Of a DNA stretch of 64,000 nucleotides, positions 55,406-64,000 are shown piece by piece. The notes below the pieces were generated by a model. That model did not search any database, had not been told where the DNA came from, and was given only the letters and a program-made list of their open reading frames with translations. Within the stretch, counting starts at the first letter, position 1. The number at the start of each line of letters is the position of its first letter. The position numbers were made by a program, and so were the translations under genes. Source of the DNA: Arthrobacter jinronghuae (lineage in GTDB: Bacteria; Actinomycetota; Actinomycetes; Actinomycetales; Micrococcaceae). Location: NCBI RefSeq assembly GCF_025244825.1, contig NZ_CP104263.1:868001-932000 (forward strand), given 5' to 3'.

Positions 55406-56545
55406 ATGAGTAACGAAAAGCCACAAGCCGCCCCTGCGTCCGCCGTTCTTGACCGTTTTTACGGGGTCATCCCGGCGGGCGGCGTCGGTACGCGCCTTTG
55501 GCCTCTTTCCCGGGCGGCCGCACCCAAGTTCCTGCACGACCTGACAGGTTCGGGCTCCACGCTGATCCGGGCCACCTACGAGCGCCTGAGCCCGCTCAGC
55601 GGAGACCGCGTCATGGTAGTGACCGGGGCCGTGCACCGGCAGGCCGTGCGGCAGCAGCTGCCCGAAATCTCCAATAAGAACCTGGTCCTGGAACTCGAGC
55701 CGAAGGATTCGGCCGCAGCGATCGGCCTTGCTGCGGCGATCCTTTACAAGCGGGATCCGCAGATCATCATGGGGTCCTTCGCCGCAGACCAGGTCATTGC
55801 TCCCGTGGAGGTCTTCCAGGCCGCCGTCCGGGAAGCCGTGCACACCGCAGCGCAGGGATATATCGTCACCATCGGCATCGAACCCACGCACCCGTCCACC
55901 GGTTTCGGTTATATCCGTGCCGGCGAGCAGCTGCGGGTTGCCGGCGCACCGAGCGCACGCTCCGTGGTCGAGTTCGTGGAGAAACCGTCCGCGGATGTTG
56001 CGCAGACGTACCTGGACAGCGGCAGCTACAGCTGGAACGCCGGCATGTTCGTGGCCCCGGTGGATCTGATGCTCAAGCACCTGGAAGCCAATGAGCCGGT
56101 GCTCTACGCCGGCCTGATGGAAATTGCGGACGCCTGGGACACCACCCGACGCCGCGAAGTGGTCCGCCGCGTCTGGCCCTCGCTGCCCAAGATTGCCATT
56201 GACTATGCCGTCGCTGAACCGGCGGCGGCAGCAGGTGACGTCGCAATGATCCCGGGTGCGTTCAGCTGGGATGATGTCGGCGACTTCGCCGCGATCGGCC
56301 GGCTGAACCCCGCAGCGGAAAACAGCAACCTGACGGTCATGGGCGAGGGTGCCCGCGTCTACTCCGAAAACGCCACCGGAATAGTCGTCTCCGATACCAA
56401 GCGTGTCATTGCGCTGATCGGGATTGAGGACGTCGTCATCGTGGACACTCCCGACGCCCTGCTGGTGACCACCAAGGAACACGCGCAGGAAGTCAAGAAG
56501 GCCGTGGAACACCTGAAGGCCAGCGGCGACACCGACGTCCTGTAG
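55406..56545 (+). CDS. manC: Mannose-1-phosphate guanylyltransferase
   Basis: 379 aa. The nucleotidyltransferase signature VIPAGGVGTRLWPLSRAAAPKF is near residue 22 and the substrate loop FVEKPS near 190; SWNAGMF and GAFSWDDVGDF are also conserved. It makes GDP-mannose from mannose-1-phosphate and GTP for glycolipids and polysaccharides. ATG at 55406; a GTG at 55403 is 5 nt after TAATCT and possible as a leaderless start. Divergent from sdhC. Confidence 0.93.
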   Translation: MSNEKPQAAPASAVLDRFYGVIPAGGVGTRLWPLSRAAAPKFLHDLTGSGSTLIRATYERLSPLSGDRVMVVTGAVHRQAVRQQLPEISNKNLVLELEPKDSAAAIGLAAAILYKRDPQIIMGSFAADQVIAPVEVFQAAVREAVHTAAQGYIVTIGIEPTHPSTGFGYIRAGEQLRVAGAPSARSVVEFVEKPSADVAQTYLDSGSYSWNAGMFVAPVDLMLKHLEANEPVLYAGLMEIADAWDTTRRREVVRRVWPSLPKIAIDYAVAEPAAAAGDVAMIPGAFSWDDVGDFAAIGRLNPAAENSNLTVMGEGARVYSENATGIVVSDTKRVIALIGIEDVVIVDTPDALLVTTKEHAQEVKKAVEHLKASGDTDVL

Positions 56546-56630
56546 GCGGTCCGCCGAACACCGTCACGCGGCGTCGTTTCCGGTGCCGCACATTCCCGCT
56601 TTGGCTCCGGAATTGGCTAACCTTGAGGTT

Positions 56631-57836
56631 GTGCAGACTATCCCTTTGAGCAATTCGCCAATCCCCTCAATACGGGGGAGTGTGGCGCCGCTCATGGACG
56701 GATTGATTGAGTTCCGGCGGGACCTCCACTCGCATCCCGAGCTCTCGCATAAGGAATTCCGTACTACCGACCGCATTGTCGAAGCCCTGGAGCATGCGGG
56801 CCTGACACCCAAACGGCTCGAAAACACGGGCGTTGTGGTGGACATCGGCGAAGGTCCCGTCCGGCTGGCGGTCCGGGCGGATATCGATGCCCTTCCCGTG
56901 TTGGAGGAGACCGGACTGCCGTACGCCTCGGAGAACACCGGGATAGCCCACGCCTGCGGCCATGACATCCACACCACGGTGATGCTTGGCGTAGCCAAGG
57001 TGCTTGCAGGGTTCGACGCCGCCGGTGAGCTGGGCGGACGGGTGCGCGTGATTTTCCAGCCGGCGGAAGAAGTGATGCCGGGCGGCGCCCTCTCGGTGAT
57101 CGAGCAGGGGGCCCTGGACGGCGTGCCGCGCGTCCTGGCCCTGCACTGCGACCCCCGGGTGGACGTGGGGCAGGTAGGCACCCGCATCGGTGCGATTACC
57201 TCGGCGTCCGACACCATCCGGATCGAACTCAGCGGCCGCGGCGGGCATACCTCCCGCCCGCACCTGACCGAGGACCTGGTCTTCGCGCTGGCCGAGATCG
57301 CCGTCAGTGTTCCGGCCGTGCTCTCCCGCCGCATCGATGTGCGCAGCGGAGTTTCCGTGGTGTGGGGCCAGATGCACGCGGGTTCCGCGCCCAATGCCAT
57401 TCCCGGACACGGATTCATGGCGGGCACCATGCGCTGCCTCGACGCCGAAGCCTGGCATGCCGCCGGGGAGCTGCTGGACAAGGTGGTGCGGGAAATCGCG
57501 GCGCCGTTCGGCGTCGACGTGCACCTGGAGCACATCCGCGGCGTTCCCCCGGTTATTAACGCCGACGCCGAGATCAGCCTGATCGAGGCGGCGGCCCGCG
57601 CCGAACTGGGCGAAGACGCCGTTGTGCTGGCCCCGCAGTCGATGGGCGGGGAGGACTTCGCCTGGATGACGCAGGCGGTGCCGGGCGCCCTGATGCGGCT
57701 CGGCACCCGCTCGCCCGGCGGGGAAACGTTCGATCTGCACCGTGGAGACTACAACCCGGATGAACGTGCAATCAGCTGCGGCGTAAGCGTGATGGCAGCT
57801 GCGGCCCTCCGCGCCGCACGGGGCCTGCGGCACTGA
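56631..57836 (+). CDS. M20 family amidohydrolase (IAA-amino acid hydrolase / carboxypeptidase type)
   Basis: 401 aa from a leaderless GTG at 56631 (7 nt after TAACCT); a GTG at 56583 would add 16 residues. The M20 metal motif HACGHDIHTT is near residue 107, followed by FQPAEEVMPGG with the catalytic Glu pair near 145, and GRGGHTSRPH near 207 starting the dimerisation part; SMGGEDFAWM near 350 gives the last ligand. It removes acyl groups from amino acids or peptides. It starts 85 bp after manC. Confidence 0.9.
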   Translation: MQTIPLSNSPIPSIRGSVAPLMDGLIEFRRDLHSHPELSHKEFRTTDRIVEALEHAGLTPKRLENTGVVVDIGEGPVRLAVRADIDALPVLEETGLPYASENTGIAHACGHDIHTTVMLGVAKVLAGFDAAGELGGRVRVIFQPAEEVMPGGALSVIEQGALDGVPRVLALHCDPRVDVGQVGTRIGAITSASDTIRIELSGRGGHTSRPHLTEDLVFALAEIAVSVPAVLSRRIDVRSGVSVVWGQMHAGSAPNAIPGHGFMAGTMRCLDAEAWHAAGELLDKVVREIAAPFGVDVHLEHIRGVPPVINADAEISLIEAAARAELGEDAVVLAPQSMGGEDFAWMTQAVPGALMRLGTRSPGGETFDLHRGDYNPDERAISCGVSVMAAAALRAARGLRH

Positions 57837-57912
57837 CTGCGCATCGCCCGTTCCACCCCGTTGGGGCTGCGTAACCTGGCGACACAATCCGGCCTGCAAG
57901 CTGCGCAGGGAA

Positions 57913-57946
57913 CCGGCCGGGACCATAGCAGTCCGGTCCCGGCCGG
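57913..57946 (+). terminator. GC-rich hairpin after the amidohydrolase gene
   Basis: CCGGCCGGGACC (57913-57924) pairs with GGTCCCGGCCGG (57935-57946). It lies 76 bp past the stop, with no T run. The remaining region to 58127 probably carries the promoter of the nucleoside transporter operon; I see no certain -10/-35. Confidence 0.7.
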
Positions 57947-58127
57947 AAGTTCCCATTTGATAACAACATGTAAACAATGTTCCACCAGCACCGAATTTGG
58001 ATTTGGTGTTGCCTCCGACACACTATGGTTATGTTGCTGCGGTCCAACGACGGACGGAGCGCTGCGCCACGCGCTGCACCTTTAAAGGGCACCGTTCGGC
58101 GAAAACCATTTCTTTTCTGGAGGAACA

Positions 58128-59216
58128 TTGAAGAATTACCCGCGCAGCTTTAAGCGCAACGCAGGCGTCTCCGCCGCCATGCTCGGCGTCTCAGCTCTCC
58201 TGCTTTCCGGCTGCGGTGCTGCACCGGAAGAGGAAGAAGGCGGCTCCGAAGCAGCCAACAGCGACTTCACCGGCTGCATTGTCTCCGACGCCGGTGGCTG
58301 GGATGACCGCTCCTTCAACCAGTCCAGCTACGAAGGCCTGATGGCTGCGAAGGATTCGCTGGGCATCGAGACCCGCGACGCCGAGTCCCAGGCTCCCACC
58401 GACTTCACGAACAACGTTGACAGCATGGTCCAGGCCGGCTGCGACCTGACCGTGACCGTCGGCTTCCTGCTTTCCGACGCCACGAAGGCCGCCGCCGAAG
58501 CGAACCCCGACGTGAACTTCGCGATCGTCGATGACAACGCGATCGAGCTCGACAACGTCAAGCCGATCATCTACGACACGGCCCAGGCTGCCTTCCTTGC
58601 CGGCTACGTCGCTGCAGGCTCGTCCGAGACCGGCACCGTCGCTACCTACGGCGGCATGAACATCCCCACCGTGACCATCTTCATGGAGGGCTTCGCCCAG
58701 GGTGTTGAGTACTTCAACAAGGAGAACGGCGCCGACGTCAAGGTCCTCGGCGCAGACTCCTTCGTCGACAGCTTCGACAACCGTGCCGCAGGCAAGACCC
58801 TGACGCAGAACTTCATCAACGAAGGCGCCGACGTCATCATGCCCGTCGCCGGTCCGGTTGGCCTGGGCACCATGGAAGCAGTGGTCGAGGCCAACGAAGG
58901 CGGCAAGAACGTCCGCGCCGTCTGGGTTGACTCCGACGGATACGAGACAGCTGAAATCGGCAAGGAATTCATCCTGACCTCGGTCATGAAGCTGATGGGC
59001 GACGCAGTCGAGGATGTCATCACCGAGTCCGTTGATGACAACTTCAGCGCCGAGCCGTACGTGGGCACCCTGGAGAACGGCGGCGTTGACCTGGCGCCGT
59101 TCCACGACCAGGAGGCCAACGTCCCCGAAGACGTCAAGTCCGCCGTCGAGGACCTGAAGGCCAAGATCATCTCCGGTGAGATCACGATCGAAGCCGAGTC
59201 CAGCCCGAAGCAGTAG
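58128..59216 (+). CDS. bmpA: BMP family nucleoside-binding lipoprotein
   Basis: 362 aa. TTG start with TGGAGGAA before it. Signal peptide with lipobox (ALLLSGC), then acidic linker, then the PnrA/BmpA domain: CIVSDAGGWDDRSFNQSSYEG, QAGCDLTVTVGFLLSDATK, IIYDTAQAAFLAGYVAAG, GGMNIPTVTIFMEGFAQGV. Binds purine or pyrimidine nucleosides outside the membrane for the ABC transporter encoded next. The gene is followed by a hairpin at 59235. Confidence 0.92.
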   Translation: MKNYPRSFKRNAGVSAAMLGVSALLLSGCGAAPEEEEGGSEAANSDFTGCIVSDAGGWDDRSFNQSSYEGLMAAKDSLGIETRDAESQAPTDFTNNVDSMVQAGCDLTVTVGFLLSDATKAAAEANPDVNFAIVDDNAIELDNVKPIIYDTAQAAFLAGYVAAGSSETGTVATYGGMNIPTVTIFMEGFAQGVEYFNKENGADVKVLGADSFVDSFDNRAAGKTLTQNFINEGADVIMPVAGPVGLGTMEAVVEANEGGKNVRAVWVDSDGYETAEIGKEFILTSVMKLMGDAVEDVITESVDDNFSAEPYVGTLENGGVDLAPFHDQEANVPEDVKSAVEDLKAKIISGEITIEAESSPKQ

Positions 59217-59234
59217 CAACGGGCGAACTGCCCT

Positions 59235-59287
59235 CAGACAACCGCCATGTCCCGCAGTAGAGACTGCTGGACATGGCGGTTTGTCTG
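59235..59287 (+). terminator. Hairpin between binding protein and ATPase genes
   Basis: CAGACA-ACCGCCATGTCC (59235-59252) pairs with GGACATGGCGGT-TTGTCTG (59269-59287) except for one bulged A; a smaller CAGT-AGAG-ACTG stem sits in the loop. It may be a partial terminator or a 3' stabiliser, giving more binding protein than membrane proteins. Confidence 0.7.
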
Positions 59288-59344
59288 TGCCGGACAGCCC
59301 TACCTCCCACACAGCACTTTTTAGAACAGATTGGTTGGGGTTTT

Positions 59345-60907
59345 GTGAAACTCGAGCTTCAAGGCATCACCAAGCGATTCGGTTCGCTGGTAGCCAATGA
59401 CCACATCGACCTCGTGGTCGAGCCGGGGCAGGTACACAGCCTGCTCGGCGAGAACGGCGCCGGTAAATCGACGCTGATGAACGTCCTCTACGGCCTCTAC
59501 GAGCCGACCGAGGGACAGATCCTCATCGACGGGCGGCCGGTAACCTTCAGCGGCCCTTCGGACGCCATGGCCGCCGGCATCGGCATGGTGCACCAGCACT
59601 TCATGCTCGTACCGGTGTTTACCGTGGCCGAGAACGTGGCCTTGGGAAATGAAAAAACGCGGTTCGCCGGAATGCTGAACCTGGACGACACCCGCCGCCG
59701 GATCCGGGAGATCTCGGACCAGTACGGGTTCGACGTCGATCCCGACGCTCTGGTGGAAGACCTGCCCGTCGGCGTCCAGCAGCGCGTGGAAATCATCAAG
59801 GCACTGATCCGGGACGCGGAAGTCCTGATCCTCGACGAACCGACCGCCGTCCTTACCCCGCGTGAAACAGACGAACTGCTGGGTATCATGCGCCAGCTCA
59901 CCAGTGACGGCAAGGGCGTCGTCTTCATCTCGCACAAGCTGCGCGAGGTCAAGGCCGTTTCCGACGTCATCACGGTAATCCGCCGCGGCAAGGTAGTCGG
60001 CTCCGCAGAGCCCAGCGCCGGCACCACCGAACTGGCAGCACTGATGGTGGGCCGTTCGGTCAGCCTGAGCCTGGACAAGGCTCCGGCCGTCCCGGGCGAA
60101 GAGACCTTCCGGGTGGAGAACCTCACGGTTCTCTCCGCGGGCGGCCAGCCGGTGGTTAACGGCCTGAGCTTCGGCATTGCCAAGGGTGAAATCCTGGCCG
60201 TCGCCGGTGTCCAGGGCAACGGCCAGACCGAGCTCACCGAAGCGGTCATGGGCCTGCAGGAACACGTGACCGGCTCCATCAAGCTGGACGGACGGGAACT
60301 CGTGGGCATGAAGACCCACAGGATCATCGACGCCGGCGTCGGCTTCGTACCCGAGGACCGCAACGTTGACGGACTGGTCGGCACCTTCTCGGTTGCCGAA
60401 AACCTGGTCCTCAACCGCTATGACGAGCCGCCGTTTGCGCGCGGCCTGTCGATGAAGCCTGCAGTTGTCGGCGCCAACGCCGAGGAAAAGATCACCGAGT
60501 TCGATATCCGTACCCAGACTGCGGCGACGCCGGCGGGCACACTGTCCGGCGGTAACCAGCAGAAGGTGGTTATGGCCAGGGAACTGTCCCGGCCGCTCTC
60601 ACTGTTCATCGCCAGCCAGCCCACCCGCGGGGTGGACGTTGGTTCCATCGAATTCCTGCACCGGCGGATCATCGCCGAACGGGAAGCCGGCACGCCGGTG
60701 ATGATCGTGTCCACCGAACTGGACGAGGTCCTTGAACTCGGGGACCGTATTGCCGTGCTGTACGGCGGCCGCCTGATGGGCATTGTGCCCGGCGGCACAT
60801 CGCGGAACGTGCTGGGCCTGATGATGGCCGGCATGACCGCCGACGAGGCGCTGGCCCGAGAGGCCGCACCCGAGGAAAACCAAATTATTGAGGGAGGGGC
60901 GCAGTGA
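59345..60907 (+). CDS. Nucleoside ABC transporter ATPase (two-domain)
   Basis: 520 aa, RbsA-like. First half: Walker [17 protein letters not shown] near residue 36, signature [15 protein letters not shown], Walker [14 protein letters not shown]. Second half: degenerate Walker A ([16 protein letters not shown]), [17 protein letters not shown], and [13 protein letters not shown] (the usual LDEPT is changed to ASQPT, typical for this class). GTG start at 59345. Energises the two permeases that follow; overlaps the first by 4 bp. Confidence 0.92.
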   Translation: MKLELQGITKRFGSLVANDHIDLVVEPGQVHSLLGENGAGKSTLMNVLYGLYEPTEGQILIDGRPVTFSGPSDAMAAGIGMVHQHFMLVPVFTVAENVALGNEKTRFAGMLNLDDTRRRIREISDQYGFDVDPDALVEDLPVGVQQRVEIIKALIRDAEVLILDEPTAVLTPRETDELLGIMRQLTSDGKGVVFISHKLREVKAVSDVITVIRRGKVVGSAEPSAGTTELAALMVGRSVSLSLDKAPAVPGEETFRVENLTVLSAGGQPVVNGLSFGIAKGEILAVAGVQGNGQTELTEAVMGLQEHVTGSIKLDGRELVGMKTHRIIDAGVGFVPEDRNVDGLVGTFSVAENLVLNRYDEPPFARGLSMKPAVVGANAEEKITEFDIRTQTAATPAGTLSGGNQQKVVMARELSRPLSLFIASQPTRGVDVGSIEFLHRRIIAEREAGTPVMIVSTELDEVLELGDRIAVLYGGRLMGIVPGGTSRNVLGLMMAGMTADEALAREAAPEENQIIEGGAQ

Positions 60908-62253
60908 GCCCGGAAAAGTCCACCACTGGTGGGCCAGCACCAGACCGCAAGACTTCGGCTGCCGATGAGGCACGCCTCGAAGTAGCTGCGGAAACCGCCG
61001 GAGGCCAGCTGGCGCCGCCCGCCGCCGCCGTCGGCAGTACCATCACCCCGGAGACGGACACCCGTCGCGGCGTCCTCGAGCGGATCGTGACCGGAAACGG
61101 TCTGGTATCCGTCCTCGCCGTCCTGATGGCCCTGATTGTGGGCGGGGTGCTGATCGCCCTGACCAACGAGGAAGCCACTGAGGCAGCCGGCTACCTGTTC
61201 AACCGTCCCGGCGATTTCTTCGCCGCCGCATGGGATGCGGCGGCCGGGGCGTACTACTCGCTCTTCCAGGGTTCGATCATCAATCTGGAGGCCGAGACCT
61301 TCACCCGTGCGATCTACCCCCTCACCCAGACGCTGACCACCGCCACCCCGCTGATCTGCGCCGGCCTCGGCGTGGCGCTGGCGTTCCGTGCCGGCCTGTT
61401 CAACATCGGTGCGCAGGGCCAGATCATCATGGGTGCCACACTGGCGGCGTGGGTCGGGTTCACCTGGCAGCTGCCCGCAGTGCTGCACATCCTCCTGGTG
61501 ATCATCGCCGGCCTGATCGGCGGAGCCATCTGGGCCGGTATTGCCGGCCTGCTGAAGGCCCGCACCGGTGCCCACGAGGTGATCGTCACGATCATGCTCA
61601 ACTATGTGGCCATCCAACTGGTCGCGTTCCTGCTCTCCACTCCCGGTTTCCAGCGAGAGGGCAGCAACAACCCGATCAGCCCGCTGCTGGCTGACAGCGC
61701 CATGTTCCCCAAGCTGTTCGGCGCGGATTTCCGCCTGCACTGGGGCTTCATCCTGGCGATCGCGGCCACGGTCTTCGTATGGTGGCTGCTCAACCGTTCC
61801 ACCATCGGCTTCGAACTGCGTGCCGTGGGTGCCAACCCCGACGCCGCCCGGAACGCCGGTATCAGCACCACGAAGGGCTACGTGGTGGTTATGCTCATCG
61901 CCGGCGCCCTGTCCGGCCTCGCCGGCGTGTCCCAGGTCTCCGGAACCGAGCGCGTTCTGACCACCGACGTGGCGGCCAGCTTCGGCTTTGACGCCATCAC
62001 GGTGGCGCTGCTGGGCCGTTCGACGCCGTGGGGTACCTTCGCTGCCGGCCTCCTCTTCGGCGCTTTCCGCGCCGGGGGTGTCGCCATGCAGACCAACACC
62101 GGTACCAGCATCGACATTGTCCTGGTGGTCCAGTCCCTGATCGTGCTGTTCATTGCGGCCCCGCCGCTGGTGCGTTCGCTGTTCAGGATCCCGCCGCCCG
62201 GAGCCTTCCGCTCCACCCGCAAGCCCGCCGCAGCCGCCGGAGGAGCAGCATGA
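60904..62253 (+). CDS. Nucleoside ABC transporter permease (first, PnrC/NupP-like)
   Basis: 449 aa. A long N-terminal cytosolic tail (about 60 residues, Ala/Pro-rich) is followed by eight or more helices. Conserved: [25 protein letters not shown] near 155, [20 protein letters not shown] near 225 and [15 protein letters not shown] near 310. GTG start overlapping the ATPase stop; its own stop overlaps the next ATG. Confidence 0.9.
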   Translation: MSPEKSTTGGPAPDRKTSAADEARLEVAAETAGGQLAPPAAAVGSTITPETDTRRGVLERIVTGNGLVSVLAVLMALIVGGVLIALTNEEATEAAGYLFNRPGDFFAAAWDAAAGAYYSLFQGSIINLEAETFTRAIYPLTQTLTTATPLICAGLGVALAFRAGLFNIGAQGQIIMGATLAAWVGFTWQLPAVLHILLVIIAGLIGGAIWAGIAGLLKARTGAHEVIVTIMLNYVAIQLVAFLLSTPGFQREGSNNPISPLLADSAMFPKLFGADFRLHWGFILAIAATVFVWWLLNRSTIGFELRAVGANPDAARNAGISTTKGYVVVMLIAGALSGLAGVSQVSGTERVLTTDVAASFGFDAITVALLGRSTPWGTFAAGLLFGAFRAGGVAMQTNTGTSIDIVLVVQSLIVLFIAAPPLVRSLFRIPPPGAFRSTRKPAAAAGGAA

Positions 62254-63542
62254 GCACCGCAACTACTACCCCCACCCCCGCGCTGACCCCGGCGCCCGCT
62301 GCCCTTGTGCGCAGCTGGAAGACACCGATCCTGCTTGGCGTGCTTGCCCTGCTGTCCCTGGTGTTCTTCGCTTTCGGAGCTCCGTCCACCGATGTCACCT
62401 TCCGGCTGACCGATCCCGGGGCAGCCATAACGCTGCCGGACCTGGTGTTCTCCGCCAAGGTCTTCGGCTGGGCAGGCGCAATTGTGCTCGTCCTGGCCGC
62501 TGCCTGGGCCTTTGTCCTGGTCCGTTCGGGGCGGCGCCTGCCGCTCTGGCTCCCGGTGATTTTCGGCGTCGTCTTCGTGGCGGCGTTCCTTTCCTGGTCC
62601 GTCGGCAGCGCCGGCACGCCCAACATTGCCCTCTACGGCCTGCTGGCCGGCAGCATCACCCTCGCCGTGCCGCTGATTTTCGGTTCACTCTCGGGTGTCC
62701 TGTGTGAACGCGTCGGCGTGGTCAACATCGCCATCGAGGGCCAGCTCCTCTTCGGCGCCTTTGCCGCAGCAGTGGCCGGCACCGTGTCCGGCAGTGCCTT
62801 CGTCGGTCTGCTGGCAGCAGCGGTTGCCGGCGTGCTCGTCTCCCTGGTGCTGGCCGTCTTCAGCATCAAGTACGTGGTCAATCAGGTCATCGTGGGCGTC
62901 GTGCTGAACGTGCTCGTGTCCGGCCTGACCGGCTTCCTCTTCTCCACCGTGCTCAGCGCGAACCCGGCCGAATTGAACTCGGCGCCGCGCCTGCCGAACA
63001 TCCGGATTCCGTTCCTGGCAGACATCCCGATCATCGGACCGATCCTGTTCGATCAGTCGCTGATCGGCTACCTGATGTACTTCGCCGTTGCGGCGGTCTA
63101 CTTCGGGCTGTTCCACACCCGCTGGGGCCTGCGTACCCGTGCGGTGGGAGAACACCCGAAGGCGGCCGACACCCTGGGCGTCAACGTCAACCGGACCCGG
63201 TTCACCAACGTGCTGCTCGCCGGTGCCGTGGCCGGTGTCGGCGGTTCGTTCTTCACCCTCGTATCGGTCTCCAGCTTCGGCCAGGACATGACCGGCGGCC
63301 AGGGCTACATTGCCCTCGCAGCCCTCATCCTTGGCCGCTGGAACCCGCTCGGTGCCGCAGCCGCGGCCCTGCTGTTCGGCTTCGCCACGAACCTGCAGTA
63401 CGTCCTGGGCCTGCTGGGTACCCCGGTGCCCAGCCAGTTCCTGTCGATGTTGCCCTACGTGGTGACGATCTTCGCGGTGGCCGGCGTCGTGGGCAAGTCC
63501 CGCGGCCCGGCTGCCAGCGGCGTGCCGTACATCAAGGGATAG
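62250..63542 (+). CDS. Nucleoside ABC transporter permease (second, NupQ-like)
   Basis: 430 aa. After an Ala/Pro/Thr-rich start come about ten helices. Conserved: PLIFGSLSGVLCERVGVVNIAIEGQLLFGA near 155, INQVIVGV-type VVNQVIVGVVLNVLVSGL near 210, and RAVGEHPKAADTLGVNV near 305. ATG overlaps the upstream stop by 4 nt. Completes the transporter with bmpA and the ATPase. Confidence 0.92.
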   Translation: MSTATTTPTPALTPAPAALVRSWKTPILLGVLALLSLVFFAFGAPSTDVTFRLTDPGAAITLPDLVFSAKVFGWAGAIVLVLAAAWAFVLVRSGRRLPLWLPVIFGVVFVAAFLSWSVGSAGTPNIALYGLLAGSITLAVPLIFGSLSGVLCERVGVVNIAIEGQLLFGAFAAAVAGTVSGSAFVGLLAAAVAGVLVSLVLAVFSIKYVVNQVIVGVVLNVLVSGLTGFLFSTVLSANPAELNSAPRLPNIRIPFLADIPIIGPILFDQSLIGYLMYFAVAAVYFGLFHTRWGLRTRAVGEHPKAADTLGVNVNRTRFTNVLLAGAVAGVGGSFFTLVSVSSFGQDMTGGQGYIALAALILGRWNPLGAAAAALLFGFATNLQYVLGLLGTPVPSQFLSMLPYVVTIFAVAGVVGKSRGPAASGVPYIKG

Positions 63543-63550
63543 CTCTCAGG

Positions 63551-63616
63551 GGGACCTGCTGCCGGGAAGCCGGCGGCAGGTCCCTCGTGGTTTCCGGTCC
63601 GACCGGACCGGAAACC
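63551..63616 (+). terminator. Two consecutive hairpins between permease and cdd
   Basis: Hairpin 1: 63551-63565 with 63570-63584 (15 bp, one G-T wobble). Hairpin 2: 63589-63600 with 63605-63616 (12 bp, perfect). Neither has a T run. They lie in the 90-bp gap before cdd and may reduce read-through or stabilise the transcript. Confidence 0.65.
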
Positions 63617-63632
63617 CAATTGGAAGGAAGAC

Positions 63633-64000
63633 ATGACACAGACGACCCCCGGCCAGGTGGACTGGGACCAGCTCCTGGAAACCGCACGCGCGGCCCTGGC
63701 CCACGCCTACGTGCCCTACTCGAAATACCCGGTAGGTGCTGCGGCGCTTACCGACGACGGCCGGATTGTTTCCGGCTGCAACATCGAAAACGCCTCCTAC
63801 GGGCTGACGCTGTGCGCCGAATGCTCGATGATCAGCCAACTGCAGATGACCGGAGGCGGCCGCCTGGCTGCCTTTGCCTGCGTGGACGGATCCGGCAACG
63901 TACTGATGCCGTGCGGCCGCTGCCGTCAGCTGCTCTACGAATTCCGGGCACCGGGTATGCAGTTGATGACAGTAAGCGGCATTCGAAGCATGGACGAAGT
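63633..64000 (+). CDS. cdd: Cytidine deaminase, N-terminal part (cut by window edge)
   Basis: First 122 residues visible. Zinc site: LCAECSM (Cys plus catalytic Glu) near residue 64 and PCGRCRQLLYE near 94, both intact; PYSKYPVGAAAL and GCNIENASYG are also conserved. It deaminates cytidine and deoxycytidine to uridine forms. The ATG at 63633 has GGAAGGA upstream. Position after the nucleoside transporter indicates a nucleoside uptake and salvage operon. Confidence 0.95.
   Translation, partial: MTQTTPGQVDWDQLLETARAALAHAYVPYSKYPVGAAALTDDGRIVSGCNIENASYGLTLCAECSMISQLQMTGGGRLAAFACVDGSGNVLMPCGRCRQLLYEFRAPGMQLMTVSGIRSMDE

Overview
The window is high-GC (about 65%), densely packed actinobacterial chromosome, most likely from the Micrococcaceae (Arthrobacter in the broad sense). 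The basis is inference from gene content: a DUF6318 lipoprotein, a DUF6350 membrane protein next to purN, DUF3618/holin-like envelope genes, sdhCDAB order, CIRCE/HAIR heat-shock operators and many leaderless GTG/ATG starts. Almost everything is ordinary chromosomal housekeeping. I saw no rRNA, tRNA, CRISPR array, insertion sequence, prophage or replication origin. The window cuts an AAA ATPase gene at its left edge and a cytidine deaminase gene at its right edge.

Layout. 1-5050: an AAA ATPase end and the urease operon ureABCFGD (minus strand), without ureE. 5.1-9.95 kb: a TSUP permease, a DoxX-like membrane protein with a Lys/Ala tail, a CpdA-like phosphoesterase, a flavin-binding protein and a catalase. 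9.95-15.5 kb: a Stealth-type phosphotransferase and a group of exported proteins (lipoprotein, DUF6318 lipoprotein, PKD-like secreted protein), followed by decayed remnants of a second DUF6318-PKD pair interrupted by a 40-bp tandem repeat array. 15.5-25.8 kb: a DNA-glycosylase-like protein, GNAT, DUF1684, a second TSUP, DUF6350, purN, an MFS transporter, a nuclease-domain remnant, purH and icd. 25.8-31.9 kb: a BASS transporter, Hsp20 with HAIR and CIRCE operators, a GCS2-family ligase, and a three-gene envelope operon.

31.9-39.2 kb: a Gfo/Idh/MocA oxidoreductase, a ChvE-GguAB-type sugar ABC transporter and its probable ROK repressor, with a shared operator motif before both, then a gamma-carbonic-anhydrase-like protein. 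39.3-47.1 kb: purU, GNAT, a flavoprotein, a ZTP riboswitch driving glyA-folD, and a NodIJ-type ABC exporter. 47.1-51.6 kb: a macrodomain protein, a membrane protein, exonuclease III, trpS, a 2H phosphoesterase and an alpha/beta hydrolase. 51.7-56.5 kb: sdhCDAB with a CRP/GlxR-like site, divergent from manC. 56.6-64.0 kb: an M20 amidohydrolase and a BMP-type nucleoside ABC transporter followed by cdd (nucleoside uptake and salvage).

How it fits together. One-carbon and purine metabolism recurs (purN, purH, purU, glyA, folD), with a ZTP riboswitch sensing the PurH substrate family. Regulation is unusually readable: one riboswitch, two heat-shock operators, a paired ROK operator, a CRP-like site, and at least thirteen genes whose start codon lies 6-7 nt after a TANNNT -10 box, including three divergent gene pairs. 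I found no clearly new multi-gene system. The least explained parts are the decayed DUF6318-PKD duplicate with its repeat array (14.87-15.52 kb), the 30.0-31.8 kb envelope operon, and the Lys/Ala-tailed DoxX-like protein.
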